From Rhizobium bangladeshense (GTDB lineage: Bacteria > Pseudomonadota > Alphaproteobacteria > Rhizobiales > Rhizobiaceae): a stretch of DNA of 64,000 bases. Position 1 is the first letter of the stretch; each line of letters starts with the position of its first letter. Made by a program: the position numbers and the translations under genes. Where the stretch lies: contig NZ_CP071615.1 in the NCBI RefSeq assembly GCF_017357245.1, positions 248,001 through 312,000 on the forward strand. The letters are read 5' to 3'. Of the stretch, positions 21,253-29,643 are shown piece after piece. The notes under the pieces are model-generated. The model had not been told where the DNA came from. It searched no databases and was given only the letters and a program-made list of their open reading frames with translations.

Positions 21253-22219
21253 GGCGCGCCTCCAATTCTTCGGTGAACTGATCGGATTCGATCTCGTACT
21301 GTCCGTTGATGAACCGCTCGACTTGAATGATGTCGCGAACAAGCCGCCCACGCGGCGTCCGCTCAATCGAAATGACCAGGTCGACGGCCTCTCCGATTAC
21401 CTCGTGCATCGGCTGCTGGCTTGCTTCGGCCGTGAGCTGTTCAAGCCGGCGCAGCGCCGACATGGCGGAGTTCGAGTGAATGGTCGCCACGCCGCCCGGG
21501 TGGCCGGTGTTCCAGGCCTTGAGCAGCGTCAGAGCTGCGCCGTCGCGGACCTCGCCAACCACGATTCTGTCGGGTCGCAAGCGCATGGTGCTCTTGAGGA
21601 GCCGCGCCATGTCGATCGTATCGCTGGTATGCAGGAGAACTGCGTTTTCGGCGGCGCATTGGATTTCCGAGGTGTCCTCAAGAATGACGAGGCGATCGTC
21701 TGGGGCAGATTTGACGATCTCTTGGATCACAGCGTTCGCAAGCGTCGTCTTGCCCGAGCCCGTTCCCCCGGAAATGATGATGTTCAGCCTCGTGGAAATG
21801 GCACTGCGGATCGTTGCGGCTTGGTATTCTGTCATCACCCCGGCGTAAATATAGTCTTCGAGCGGAATAAGGCGCGATGCCCGACGACGAATCGTGAAGG
21901 CAGGCTTGGTGACAACGGGAGGCAACAGTCCCTCGAAGCGGTGACCACCGATTGGCAGCTCGCCGGAGATGATTGGCTGTTCCGTGTCGACCTCTGACTG
22001 AAGCGCGTGCGCCACTGTACCAATGACCATCTCCGCGGCAGCGGATGACATCTCGCCGGCGGGCGCAACGCCGTGACCTAGCCGTTCGATGAATAATTTG
22101 CCGTCCGGATTGAGCATGATTTCGACGACGTTAGCGTCGTCCAGGGCAACACAAAGCTGATCGCCGAGCGCATCCTGAAGTTTGCGGACGAGCCGAGGGT
22201 GAGAGCGAAGCTGGTTCAT
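21242..22219 (-). CDS. trbB: TrbB, VirB11-like hexameric ATPase
   Basis: 325-residue secretion ATPase with Walker [10 protein letters not shown] (151-159), the VirB11/PulE-type [22 protein letters not shown] segment (seen as [18 protein letters not shown]) and [13 protein letters not shown]. It drives pilus assembly at the inner membrane. The start at 22219 overlaps the traI stop (ATGA) and has AAGGAG 9 nt upstream inside traI; the longer open frame is traI out of frame. Confidence 0.95.
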   Translation of the reverse strand: MNQLRSHPRLVRKLQDALGDQLCVALDDANVVEIMLNPDGKLFIERLGHGVAPAGEMSSAAAEMVIGTVAHALQSEVDTEQPIISGELPIGGHRFEGLLPPVVTKPAFTIRRRASRLIPLEDYIYAGVMTEYQAATIRSAISTRLNIIISGGTGSGKTTLANAVIQEIVKSAPDDRLVILEDTSEIQCAAENAVLLHTSDTIDMARLLKSTMRLRPDRIVVGEVRDGAALTLLKAWNTGHPGGVATIHSNSAMSALRRLEQLTAEASQQPMHEVIGEAVDLVISIERTPRGRLVRDIIQVERFINGQYEIESDQFTEELEARHVA

Positions 22220-22854
22220 GGATTTCTCCTTAGGCTGCCCGGCTGACAGGGCGCGAGTTGAGAACGGTAGTTGGAGGGGCGAAGCCTGAGGAACGTATCT
22301 GCGTCGGCGGCCAGTGTGCCCGCTACGGCGATCGTCACGCCAATCTTCTTGGGTTCGCCTAAACGATGCAGCTGCCATCCGACGCGAGCGAGGATTCGCT
22401 CGAATCGAAGATCGGTCACCGTAACAATCTCAGTGTACCCATTCGCCATGCACCATTCGATGATGCCAGCGAACATGGTGAGCGTCGCTTCATGGACCGA
22501 GCCGTCGCCCCTCCCCTCCGCGAGAGTTGTGTCGACGCAGAAGCGAGAACTCTCGATCATCGCGGCATGACCATTGAGTTGACCGTCGGGAAGTAGCGAC
22601 GGGAAAACGTCGGCCACCATTGTTGGACCAAGCGAAGGAAGAAGCCTCGCACACCCCATCAATCCGCCCGTCTCTGCGACGGCGAGCACATAAGTCGGCC
22701 GAAGCGCGTCGAAACGATCGGACTCGCACCCCGCCGTTACGTCGACTTCCCAACCCAGGCGATCGGAAAAGACCCGAGCACGAAGCTGGTGATGGATGTG
22801 CAGGAGATGCGCCTCTTGAATCGTCCGGGGCGTTGAGAGTGTGAGAAGATGCAT
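22216..22854 (-). CDS. traI: TraI, acyl-homoserine lactone synthase (LuxI family)
   Basis: 212-residue autoinducer synthase that makes the signal detected by TraR. Conserved LuxI features are RARVFSDRLGWEV, FDALRPTYVLA, GGLMGCARLLPS and SSRFCVD. The ATG at 22854 has a GGAG 7 nt upstream, inside two spurious upstream codons (MMEKS), and gives the 212 aa I expect for Ti TraI. First gene of the trb operon. A candidate TraR site is centred about 67 bp upstream of the start. Confidence 0.93.
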   Translation of the reverse strand: MHLLTLSTPRTIQEAHLLHIHHQLRARVFSDRLGWEVDVTAGCESDRFDALRPTYVLAVAETGGLMGCARLLPSLGPTMVADVFPSLLPDGQLNGHAAMIESSRFCVDTTLAEGRGDGSVHEATLTMFAGIIEWCMANGYTEIVTVTDLRFERILARVGWQLHRLGEPKKIGVTIAVAGTLAADADTFLRLRPSNYRSQLAPCQPGSLRRNP

Positions 22855-22914
22855 GCTTTTCTCCATCATCGTTGGATGGCGAGGAAATCAGCACAGATTG
22901 GGATCGGAGGGCAG

Positions 22915-22926
22915 TTGTAGGATTCA
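22915..22926 (+). promoter_or_regulatory. Candidate tra box upstream of traI
   Basis: TTGTAGGATTCA, embedded in GTTG-taggatt-CAAC, a short dyad. It is centred about 67 bp upstream of the traI start, a common distance for a LuxR-type operator. It shares its 12-base core with sites at 23014 and 2995 (minus strand). Confidence 0.5.
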
Positions 22927-23013
22927 ACATGCGCGTAGCGAGGTGAGTCGCGGGTCATGAGGGCTGTGGCGCTACGGAACCGCCCCATCTACGTGCTGCT
23001 ACACTGTTCGGAT

Positions 23014-23028
23014 TTGTAGGATTCACAG
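23014..23028 (+). promoter_or_regulatory. Candidate tra box between traI and repA
   Basis: TTGTAGGATTCACAG, 99 bp from the first site and identical over 15 bases to the site in the traC-traA gap. In octopine-type Ti plasmids two TraR operators in the traI-repA gap control trb and repABC together, raising copy number during conjugation. The layout here is the same. The rest of the 22855-23229 gap holds no gene. Confidence 0.5.
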
Positions 23029-23194
23029 GAGAACATTGCGGGATCAGAGATCGCGCCGTTTGGGGCTAACTCCCGGAGCGGAAAAGCAAAAACCCAATGG
23101 CCTTATGAAAATTGTCCCTCGTGGTTCACCCTTTGTTAACCGTAAACCGCTGGACCAGTTCGGAGAATCGTGTTCTATTTTTGGCGGGCAATGG

Positions 23195-23206
23195 CCGGTA
23201 AACCGG
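23195..23206. promoter_or_regulatory. Palindrome in the repA1 leader, possible RepA operator
   Basis: CCGGT-AA-ACCGG, a 12-bp palindrome 23 bp upstream of the repA1 start. RepA proteins of repABC modules repress their own operon from sites in this leader. A different 12-bp palindrome occupies the equivalent place before repA2. Confidence 0.35.
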
Positions 23207-23229
23207 TGAAAAGCCGCCAAGAGGGACAG

Positions 23230-24453
23230 ATGGCGATAGCAAACCGAGTACAAGCAAGTGTTGGCTCAAAGGAAGATGCCGGCAGCAAAATCATGCGCCA
23301 TGCCGGGCTTCTGTCCGGGCAATTGCAGCAGCTCAGAACTCGTATGTATCCGCCGAAATCGGAAAAGACCCTGCGTCCCTTTCTGACCAACGAAGTGTCG
23401 AAGCTGACATCTATACCCGATTCCACCCTGAAGCTCATGTCCACCGAAGGACGTGGGCCGATTCCCAGTAGGCTGGAAAACAACCATCGCGTCTACACGC
23501 TGGACCAGATCAATGAACTGCGTGAATTGTTCGCTATTCAAAAGCCAGCAGACGCCTTGCGGTTCCTGCCCCGTCGTCGTGCCGGCGAGCACCTCCAGGT
23601 TCTTGCTATAGCCAACTTCAAGGGCGGCAGCGCGAAGACGACGACCTGTGTCCATCTTGCCCACTATCTCGCCCTTCATGGGTATCGCGTCCTCGCACTC
23701 GACCTGGACCCGCAAGCATCCTTGTCCGCTTTGTTCGGTGCTCAGCCAGAAGTTGACGTCGGGTCGAACGAAACGATCTATGCCGCTTTGCGTTACGATG
23801 ACGCCGAGCGTCGTCCCATCCGCGACATAATTCGCAAGACATATTTTGGTGGCATCGACCTCATTCCTGGCAATCTTGAAGTCATGGAGTATGAGCACGA
23901 AACGCCACGGATCTTGGCGAACAAGTCCAGCTCCGGTGCAATCTTCTTTGAGCGGCTGAAACTCGCCCTTTCGGAAGTCGAGGCGGACTACGACATCGTG
24001 ATTCTCGACACTCCGCCATCGCTGGGCTTTCTGACGTTGAGCGCGATATACGCCGCGACTAGCATGATCATTACAGTCCACCCGGCCATGCTGGACGTCG
24101 CGTCAATGAGCCAGTTCCTTCTCATGATGGGTGATCTGATCAGTGTTCTGAACGAGAGCGGCGCTCAGTTGGACCAGGACTTCATTCGGTATCTGGTTAC
24201 ACGACACGACCCCAATGACGCGCCACAGTCGCAAGTCGTTGCGATGCTTCGGCATCTGTTCGGCCCCGATGTATTATTGCCCACCGCCATTGAAAGCACC
24301 GCCGTTGAAGCAGCCGGCTTGGCGAAACGCTCGGTATACGAGCTCGAATTGGGACAGATCGGACGCGATACCCACAAGCGTGCCCGCGAGGCGGTAGATG
24401 CGGTGAACGAGGCGATTGTTCGCCTCGTCAATGAGAGCTGGGGGCGGACATGA
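23230..24453 (+). CDS. repA: RepA1, ParA-type partition ATPase and operon repressor
   Basis: 407-residue partition ATPase of the first repABC module. An N-terminal DNA-binding segment (about 45-100, NEVSKLTSIPDSTLKLMS through RVYTLDQINELR) precedes a deviant Walker A KGGSAKTTT (131-139) and the motifs LALDLDPQASL and VILDTPPSLG. It moves plasmid copies with RepB and represses repABC. The ATG at 23230 has AGAGGGACAG directly upstream; the frame opens 20 codons earlier without a ribosome site. The stop overlaps repB by 4 bp (ATGA). Confidence 0.95.
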   Translation: MAIANRVQASVGSKEDAGSKIMRHAGLLSGQLQQLRTRMYPPKSEKTLRPFLTNEVSKLTSIPDSTLKLMSTEGRGPIPSRLENNHRVYTLDQINELRELFAIQKPADALRFLPRRRAGEHLQVLAIANFKGGSAKTTTCVHLAHYLALHGYRVLALDLDPQASLSALFGAQPEVDVGSNETIYAALRYDDAERRPIRDIIRKTYFGGIDLIPGNLEVMEYEHETPRILANKSSSGAIFFERLKLALSEVEADYDIVILDTPPSLGFLTLSAIYAATSMIITVHPAMLDVASMSQFLLMMGDLISVLNESGAQLDQDFIRYLVTRHDPNDAPQSQVVAMLRHLFGPDVLLPTAIESTAVEAAGLAKRSVYELELGQIGRDTHKRAREAVDAVNEAIVRLVNESWGRT

Positions 24454-25487
24454 GCAAATCCCCTCGGAAGTCGATTGTCGCCAGCTTCGGGTTGCTTTCC
24501 GCAGAGCTGGAGAGCGATCAGGCAGCGGATCAACAGCAGCCGTCGCAGGCCCCTGCCCCGGTTGCCGGAAACCGTGTCGGAGCAGGTGTGATCGGTGCTG
24601 CTCACCGAGCAATCGACGACATTCGAACTGAGCGAGATCGCTTGAAGGCTATCGTGGAGTCGGGCGGTGGTGCTATTCGCGAGTTGGATCCGTCGCTCAT
24701 CGACCCTTCCCCTTATCCGGACAGGCTGCCGGACGATGATGCGTCGCGCTTCGAGGCGTTCAAGCGGTCGATCGAGACTGAGGGGCAAAAGGTTCCCGTC
24801 CAGGTTCGCAAACACCCCTCGTCCCCAGGTCGTTATCAGATCGTTTACGGTCATCGACGCTGGCTCGCTGCCATGCAGCTTGACAGGCCTGTTCGCGCTC
24901 TCGAAGTCGAAATTTCCGACCTCGACCTAGTTCTTGCACAAGGCATCGAAAACGCGGGTCGCCAAGACCTGACCTGGATCGAGCGCGCGCTGTTTGCCTC
25001 CCGAATGGATGATGCGGGGATCAAGCCTCGGCACATCTACGCTGCGCTTTCGATCGAGGACGCAGAACTGGCTCGCATGCGGAATGTCTACAGGGTCGTT
25101 CCCGCGGATATCATCGAGGCCATCGGGCGGGCGCCGAAGATTGGGCGGCCACGATGGCTGGATCTTGCTAAGACTGTTGCAGGCGACGCGGAAGCGCTCG
25201 GTGCCCTAAGGGCGGCACTGGTTAGGACGGGCGATACGGTTGAGACGTCCGATCAAAGGTTTCAGCGTGCATTGAACGCCATCAAGCCAGTATCGACTGG
25301 TCGGAAAGAGCCAAGCCCGATTACAGACAAGAGCGGAACGAAGCTTGGCGCCCTGTTGATATCCTCAAAAGAGGTTCGAATTTCGGCTGAGGGTTCACTC
25401 GGGATCGACTTTTTGAAGTTTGTTGAGGCGGAGCTCCCAGCGCTAACGGAGCGCTTTGTCCGCCTGCGAGAAGACGAGAAACCCTGA
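24450..25487 (+). CDS. repB: RepB1, ParB-type centromere-binding protein
   Basis: 345-residue ParB-family protein. The ParB/Sulfiredoxin N-terminal domain carries VRKHPSSPGRYQIVYGHRR and the helix-turn-helix follows (AQGIENAGRQDLTWIERALFA). It binds parS and cooperates with RepA1 in segregation. Intact. Its stop codon lies inside a 24-bp perfect palindrome that is probably a parS site. Confidence 0.94.
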   Translation: MSKSPRKSIVASFGLLSAELESDQAADQQQPSQAPAPVAGNRVGAGVIGAAHRAIDDIRTERDRLKAIVESGGGAIRELDPSLIDPSPYPDRLPDDDASRFEAFKRSIETEGQKVPVQVRKHPSSPGRYQIVYGHRRWLAAMQLDRPVRALEVEISDLDLVLAQGIENAGRQDLTWIERALFASRMDDAGIKPRHIYAALSIEDAELARMRNVYRVVPADIIEAIGRAPKIGRPRWLDLAKTVAGDAEALGALRAALVRTGDTVETSDQRFQRALNAIKPVSTGRKEPSPITDKSGTKLGALLISSKEVRISAEGSLGIDFLKFVEAELPALTERFVRLREDEKP

Positions 25488-25502
25488 CAGCTGTCAGGGT
25501 TT
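25479..25502. repeat. parS: parS-like palindrome at the repB1 3' end
   Basis: A 24-bp perfect palindrome with half-site AAACCCTGACAG and centre AG|CT. It overlaps the repB1 stop codon (TGA at 25485-25487). The same core recurs at 26921-26952 after repC1. repABC parS sites are palindromes centred on GC/AGCT within or beside the operon, so these two are the probable centromeres of module 1. Confidence 0.7.
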
Positions 25503-25529
25503 TGGAGATGGAAAAAAGGACTAACTGCA

Positions 25530-25640
25530 AAAGAAAAGGCCCCCCAAACGTTGCCGTCGTGGAAGCCTCTCTCAATGTGTGACAACTAGAGAATCGCATT
25601 TCCCCGAATCCCAGTCAAGAGTCTTTGGCACCGTAATTTG
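25530..25640 (-). ncRNA. Counter-transcribed antisense RNA between repB1 and repC1
   Basis: repABC modules encode a small antisense RNA in the repB-repC gap that represses repC. On the minus strand this gap ends in a hairpin (GAGGCTTCC ... GGGGGGCC) followed by TTTTCTTTT at about 25570-25530, a good intrinsic terminator. The 5' end is only approximate. Position and terminator are seen; the RNA is inferred from the family. Confidence 0.6.
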
Positions 25641-25678
25641 GTGAGCGGGTTTCTTTTGCCTTTTTGAAGGTGAAGAAA

Positions 25679-26893
25679 ATGCAGATTGGAAGTGTGACGA
25701 CGCCCTTTGGGCGGCGACCGATGACGCTTGCCTTGGTGAAACGGCAAATCGAGTCGAGTGAGATCAAGCCAGGCAAGACGGCGGGCAAATGGAAGGTCTT
25801 TCGGGATGCTTCCGAGGCGAGGGAACTGCTTGGGCTGCAGGATCGCAGCCTGGCCGTGCTGGACGCCCTCCTAAGCTTTTACCCAGACAACGACTTGCGC
25901 CAAGACGCGCAGCTCATCGTTTTCCCGTCCAACACGCAATTGACGCTTCGGGCTCACGGGATCGCCGGTGCTACGCTTCGTAGACATCTGGCCCTGCTCG
26001 TCGAGGCTGGACTGATCGTGCGTAAGGACAGTGCGAATGGAAAGCGCTACGCCCGGAAGGACAAGGGGGGTGCGATCGATACCGCATTCGGCTTTGATCT
26101 GTCACCATTGCTCATGCGGGCGGATGAGCTTGCCATGATGGCGCAACAGGTCGTCGCAGATCGTTTCGCCCTCCGCCAGGCGAAGGAAAATTTGACGATA
26201 TGCCGGCGCGACGTTCGAAAGCTCATATCTGCCGCAATCGAAGAAGGCGTGTCCGGCGATTGGGAAAGCATCGAAATGATTTACATCGGCCTCGTTGGCA
26301 GGATTCCGCGCTCTCCAACGCTCAGCGACGTGAATTCAATCCTGGACGAAATGGAGCTATTGCAGCAGGAGATCATCAACATCCTGGGAATGCAGCAAAA
26401 AGACGCAAATACTAGCACCAATGATGATCATAGTGAGCATCACATACAGAATTCAAAAACCGAATCCATCACTGAACTTGAACCTAGCTCCAGAAATAGC
26501 CATGGCGCAAAGTCGGTTGACGATGATCGGCCGAAACGGGAGCCAATGCGGAATTTTCCTCTTGGAATGGTGCTGCGGGCTTGTCCGGAAATCGCGATGT
26601 ATGGGCCGGATGGTGCGATCGGAAGTTGGCGCGAAATGATGGCGGCGGCGGTCGTTGTCCGGTCAATGCTCGGTGTCAGCCCGTCAGCCTATCAGGAGGC
26701 CTGTGAGGTGATGGGGGCGGAGAATGCCGCCACGGCGATCGCCTGTATCCTTGAGCGAATTGGGCATATCAATTCGCCCGGGGGATATCTGCGAGACCTG
26801 ACACGCAAAGCAGCACGTGGCGAATTTTCACTTGGCCCGGCGCTTATGGCGCTGCTTCGGGTCGATGACGATAGCAATCGCAGGACGGGATAG
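25679..26893 (+). CDS. repC: RepC1, replication initiator
   Basis: 404-residue RepC-family initiator, sufficient for replication in repABC plasmids. The N-terminal DNA-binding domain begins MQIGSVTTPFGRRPMTLAL and contains RAHGIAGATLRRHLALLVEAG and RKDSANGKRYARKDKGG. A variable hydrophilic linker (about 245-290) precedes a conserved C-terminal block (NFPLGMVLRACPEI through PGGYLRDLTRKAARGEF). The ATG at 25679 gives the conserved start; GAAGG lies upstream. Intact. Confidence 0.95.
   Translation: MQIGSVTTPFGRRPMTLALVKRQIESSEIKPGKTAGKWKVFRDASEARELLGLQDRSLAVLDALLSFYPDNDLRQDAQLIVFPSNTQLTLRAHGIAGATLRRHLALLVEAGLIVRKDSANGKRYARKDKGGAIDTAFGFDLSPLLMRADELAMMAQQVVADRFALRQAKENLTICRRDVRKLISAAIEEGVSGDWESIEMIYIGLVGRIPRSPTLSDVNSILDEMELLQQEIINILGMQQKDANTSTNDDHSEHHIQNSKTESITELEPSSRNSHGAKSVDDDRPKREPMRNFPLGMVLRACPEIAMYGPDGAIGSWREMMAAAVVVRSMLGVSPSAYQEACEVMGAENAATAIACILERIGHINSPGGYLRDLTRKAARGEFSLGPALMALLRVDDDSNRRTG
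26385..26500. other. oriV: Probable origin of replication inside repC1
   Basis: An AT-rich island in the linker-coding part of repC1, markedly poorer in GC than the flanks. In repABC plasmids the origin bound by RepC lies within repC, usually in such an AT-rich segment. The exact site is not determined. Confidence 0.4.
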
Positions 26894-26920
26894 TTGGGTG
26901 CCAATGCTTGTGGTCGGCTG

Positions 26921-26952
26921 ATCAAAACCCTGACAGCTGTCAGGGTTTTGAT
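26921..26952. repeat. parS: 32-bp perfect palindrome downstream of repC1, parS-like
   Basis: Half-site ATCAAAACCCTGACAG followed by its exact complement. The inner 24 bases equal the palindrome at 25479. It lies 27 bp past the repC1 stop. Beyond its likely partition role it could form a strong hairpin ending in TTTTGAT and act as the operon terminator. The remaining gap to 27119 is empty. Confidence 0.7.
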
Positions 26953-27119
26953 ATCGACGGATGCTGGAGCGCGGAAGGGTAGATCAACTCGGCTGGCGGC
27001 TGCTGACATCATCCGACAAGGCAGCAATCGGTCCGGTGGGCAAGTTAAATGAAGTTCCTTGCCTGGTCCGAGCCGTGCACTGCTGGCCTTCGAGACCGCT
27101 TTAAAAATGAGGAAGAGCA

Positions 27120-27852
27120 ATGCCGTCTGACACTCGATCTCCGCGCCTAGCTGTTCTGATTGATGCGGACAATGCATCCGCTAAAATCGCCGACGGGCTG
27201 TTCGAAGAGGTAGCCAAAATCGGGGAGGCGAGCGTGCGTCGCATTTACGGTCATTTTTCCGGCACGCGCTCCAAGGGTTGGGCGGACGTGTTCGCAAAGC
27301 ACGCGATTATCCCGCAGCAGCAATTCGCGTATACGACGGGAAAAAATGCTTCCGATATCATTGGTCATCGATGCAATGGATTTGCTGCACAGCGGTCGGT
27401 TCGACGGCTTCTGCCTAGTGTCCTCGGACAGCGATTTTACGCGGCTTGCCGCCCGGATCCGTGAGCAGGGCGTCGATGTATTCGGCTTTGGCGAGCAGAA
27501 GACACCGGAAAGTTTTCGACAGGCCTGCCGGCGGTTCGTCTATACCGAAAACCTGCTTCCTGGCGCGATCAAGGACGAGCAGAATACGGTTTCCACCGAC
27601 AAGCCGCTCCAGTCGGCAACATCGGCCGTGCCGCTGATCAAGAAGGTACTGTCCCAGGAGGATAGTGATGACGGCTGGGTCAACCTGGGCACCGTGGGCA
27701 AGCAGTTGTTGAACCTCGCACCGGATTTCGACCCGCGTACATTCGGCTTCCGAAAATTCAGCGATGTTATCCGCAAGACGAACCAGTTCGAGGTTCGCCA
27801 GGCCGAGGGCGGTCCGATCAGCATCCGGGTGAAACAACGAGGCAAAAAGTAG
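27120..27852 (+). pseudogene. NYN-domain / OST-HTH (LOTUS) protein, frameshifted
   Basis: The two halves of one protein lie in different frames. The first half (from 27120) reads RLAVLIDADNASAKIADGLF and FAYTTGKNASDI, the N-terminus of a NYN (PIN-like RNase) domain. The second half reads SLVIDAMDLLHSGRFDGF, then LVSSDSDFTRLA, an OST-HTH/LOTUS segment (DDGWVNLGTVGKQLLNL) and a stop at 27852. The junction is at about 27352-27361, consistent with loss of two bases. The intact family is associated with RNA turnover. It is a pseudogene unless the shift is a sequencing error. Confidence 0.82.
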
Positions 27853-28003
27853 CACCATCTCGCCGCGATAGAGCGAGCAAGTACCGGGACAAGACCGTGA
27901 GTACGGCCTTTCCCCTGCGGCGAGAAGCGTCCATCAGTGCTGCCGCCAAGAAAAGTGTCGGCGTAACACGCTCCGGCAAGGCGATTGTTCAAAGGAAGAC
28001 GTC

Positions 28004-28195
28004 ATGGCGACGGGTACTGTGAAGTGGTTCAACGCAACGAAGGGCTTCGGGTTCATCAAGCCGGACGACGGCACGCCGATGTGTTCGCCCATATTTCAGT
28101 AGTGGAGCGGGCCCCTCAACGACGGCCAGAAAATTACATATGAGCTGGTAAAGGATCGCAAGTCCGGCAAGATATCTGCGGACAACCTGCAGGCC
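28004..28195 (+). pseudogene. Cold-shock protein (CspA family) remnant
   Basis: ATG at 28004 opens [20 protein letters not shown], the classic CspA RNP1 region. The frame then breaks in the DVFVHIS region and stops at once. Downstream codons in other frames give [12 protein letters not shown] and then LNDGQKITYELVKDRKSGKI and SADNLQA, the rest of the domain, so at least two indels have occurred. AAGGAAG precedes the ATG. Non-functional as read. Confidence 0.85.
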
Positions 28196-28981
28196 CGAGT
28201 CTATTTGCTATGTGAAGGGTCGGATGGACCAGGTTCGTCGGTCGATCTTTTTTGCAGGCCGAGATCTGTACGCGGTGCAAGCACGCATACTTCAACGTTC
28301 TGCGTCGCAGCATTACCTTCAGAGTGTTCAAGCGGTTCGCCTCCTGCCAAACCGTTTGGGTCCGACGAACACCATGCTGTCAGTCACTATCGGAGGTCTG
28401 GGCTTGTTCTTGCGCTGGCAGGACAACCGCCGCATCCGTCACTAGGATTTGGGACATCCTTATCGATCATTGGCTCACGAAGTCCCGCCAATCGTCTTGG
28501 TGGATCTGGTCATGGAGCCGGCCGGCGTCAAGGAGGCCATCGACGACTTTAATTTCGATGCTGCTGAGAGGATGCAGACCAGAAGCTTAGAGACATGAGC
28601 TGCTTCCCCGGTTCCCTCGTGATGCTCCAGCCGCGCCCGCTGAAGGCCGATCAACCTGACCGACTTCGAGCGAGCGAAGGTACAGAGGCTGCACGCACTT
28701 CCTTCTATCGTCCGCCGCCCGCCATTTTGTGACAGGAGGGAAGCATCCGGCGTCCATGAGGGGCAGACGCGCGGACTCAGCAAACGTGGCAATTGATCTG
28801 ACGCTGTCGAATATTCCCCTCTTTGCGGGGAGCGCTGAAGGGGTAAAGGTGGCCACGCTGCAACGTAGACGTACTCCAACTCAATCTTGGTTCATCGCTC
28901 ACCCCATCTCTCTCGGGGAAAGTGTTAGCAAAAATCGGCTGTCTGTAACCCACTTCTGATCGCTCGAGCCGGAAGCAGCCT
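28196..28981. other. About 0.8 kb without a recognisable gene
   Basis: Several short overlapping open frames on both strands; none has a ribosome site plus recognisable family motifs. Sits between two pseudogenes, so decayed DNA is likely. Confidence 0.4.
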
Positions 28982-29240
28982 TCAGAGCATACGCGTAGCG
29001 CGTCCGCTGTGCCGCGTGGCATTGTTGTAATAACTCGAGGCTTGCTGAACGGAGCGATGTCTCGACTGTTCCATCGCCTCGGGGAGCGGAATCCCACAGT
29101 TGGCAGTCTCGGTCAGCAAACCCCAGCGCAGACCATGCGCGGAAAACTCTCCACTGTCCAACCCAGCCATTTCTAGCCGCTGCTTGATGATCGCGTTGAC
29201 CGACTGTGGATCAGTGGCGCTCCTCCTTGCGCGATTTATC
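28982..29240 (-). pseudogene. Tyrosine recombinase C-terminal fragment
   Basis: Minus-strand residues DPQSVNAIIKQRLEMAGL through EQSRHRSVQQASSYYNNA match, with many substitutions, the C-terminus of the intact recombinase at 34301-35485. They include the H-x-x-R (HGLR) and the final tyrosine region. The upstream about 300 codons are missing, so it is a truncated, diverged paralogue in the same orientation, on the other side of repABC2. The following 29241-29618 has no gene. Confidence 0.82.
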
Positions 29241-29618
29241 GTCTTGAGTGCTATCAGCTCTATGATCTCGGTCCGAATTAGGCTGGTCAGCGGATCCTGG
29301 TTTGCGGAAAGCAGCGGGCTGGTTCCAGTCGCAAATCTGCGACTCGCGCAAATATTTTCCATATTTTTAAGACGGGCTGGCCGGCCTCTAGTGCGTGTCG
29401 CTGTACCCGTAGTTTGGGGTCAGGGCTGATGGCGACGCCGCGTTGCACGCCGATGGGGGGCGGCCGACGTTGAGTCGCACCCCCAATGGAGAACGCCTGC
29501 AACACATTGCCGGCAGCCTGTGATTCATTACATTTTTGTCACTAACCAAAGAATGTTTGACGACGTATGCGATAACTGCAACATTCCTGACGGAATATTA
29601 GCGAATGGCGGCATAAAT

Positions 29619-29630
29619 CCGTCGTGACGG
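29619..29630. promoter_or_regulatory. Palindrome in the repA2 leader
   Basis: CCGTC-GT-GACGG, 12 bp, 13 bp upstream of the repA2 start. It is a candidate RepA2 operator by analogy with the palindrome before repA1. The sequences differ, as expected for distinct incompatibility groups. Confidence 0.35.
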
Positions 29631-29643
29631 GATAACGGAACAG

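Noticed and set aside
28475..28879. 134-codon minus-strand frame between cspA and the recombinase fragment
   Set aside because: Arg/Ser/Pro-rich translation without motifs or start signal; probably chance in decayed DNA.
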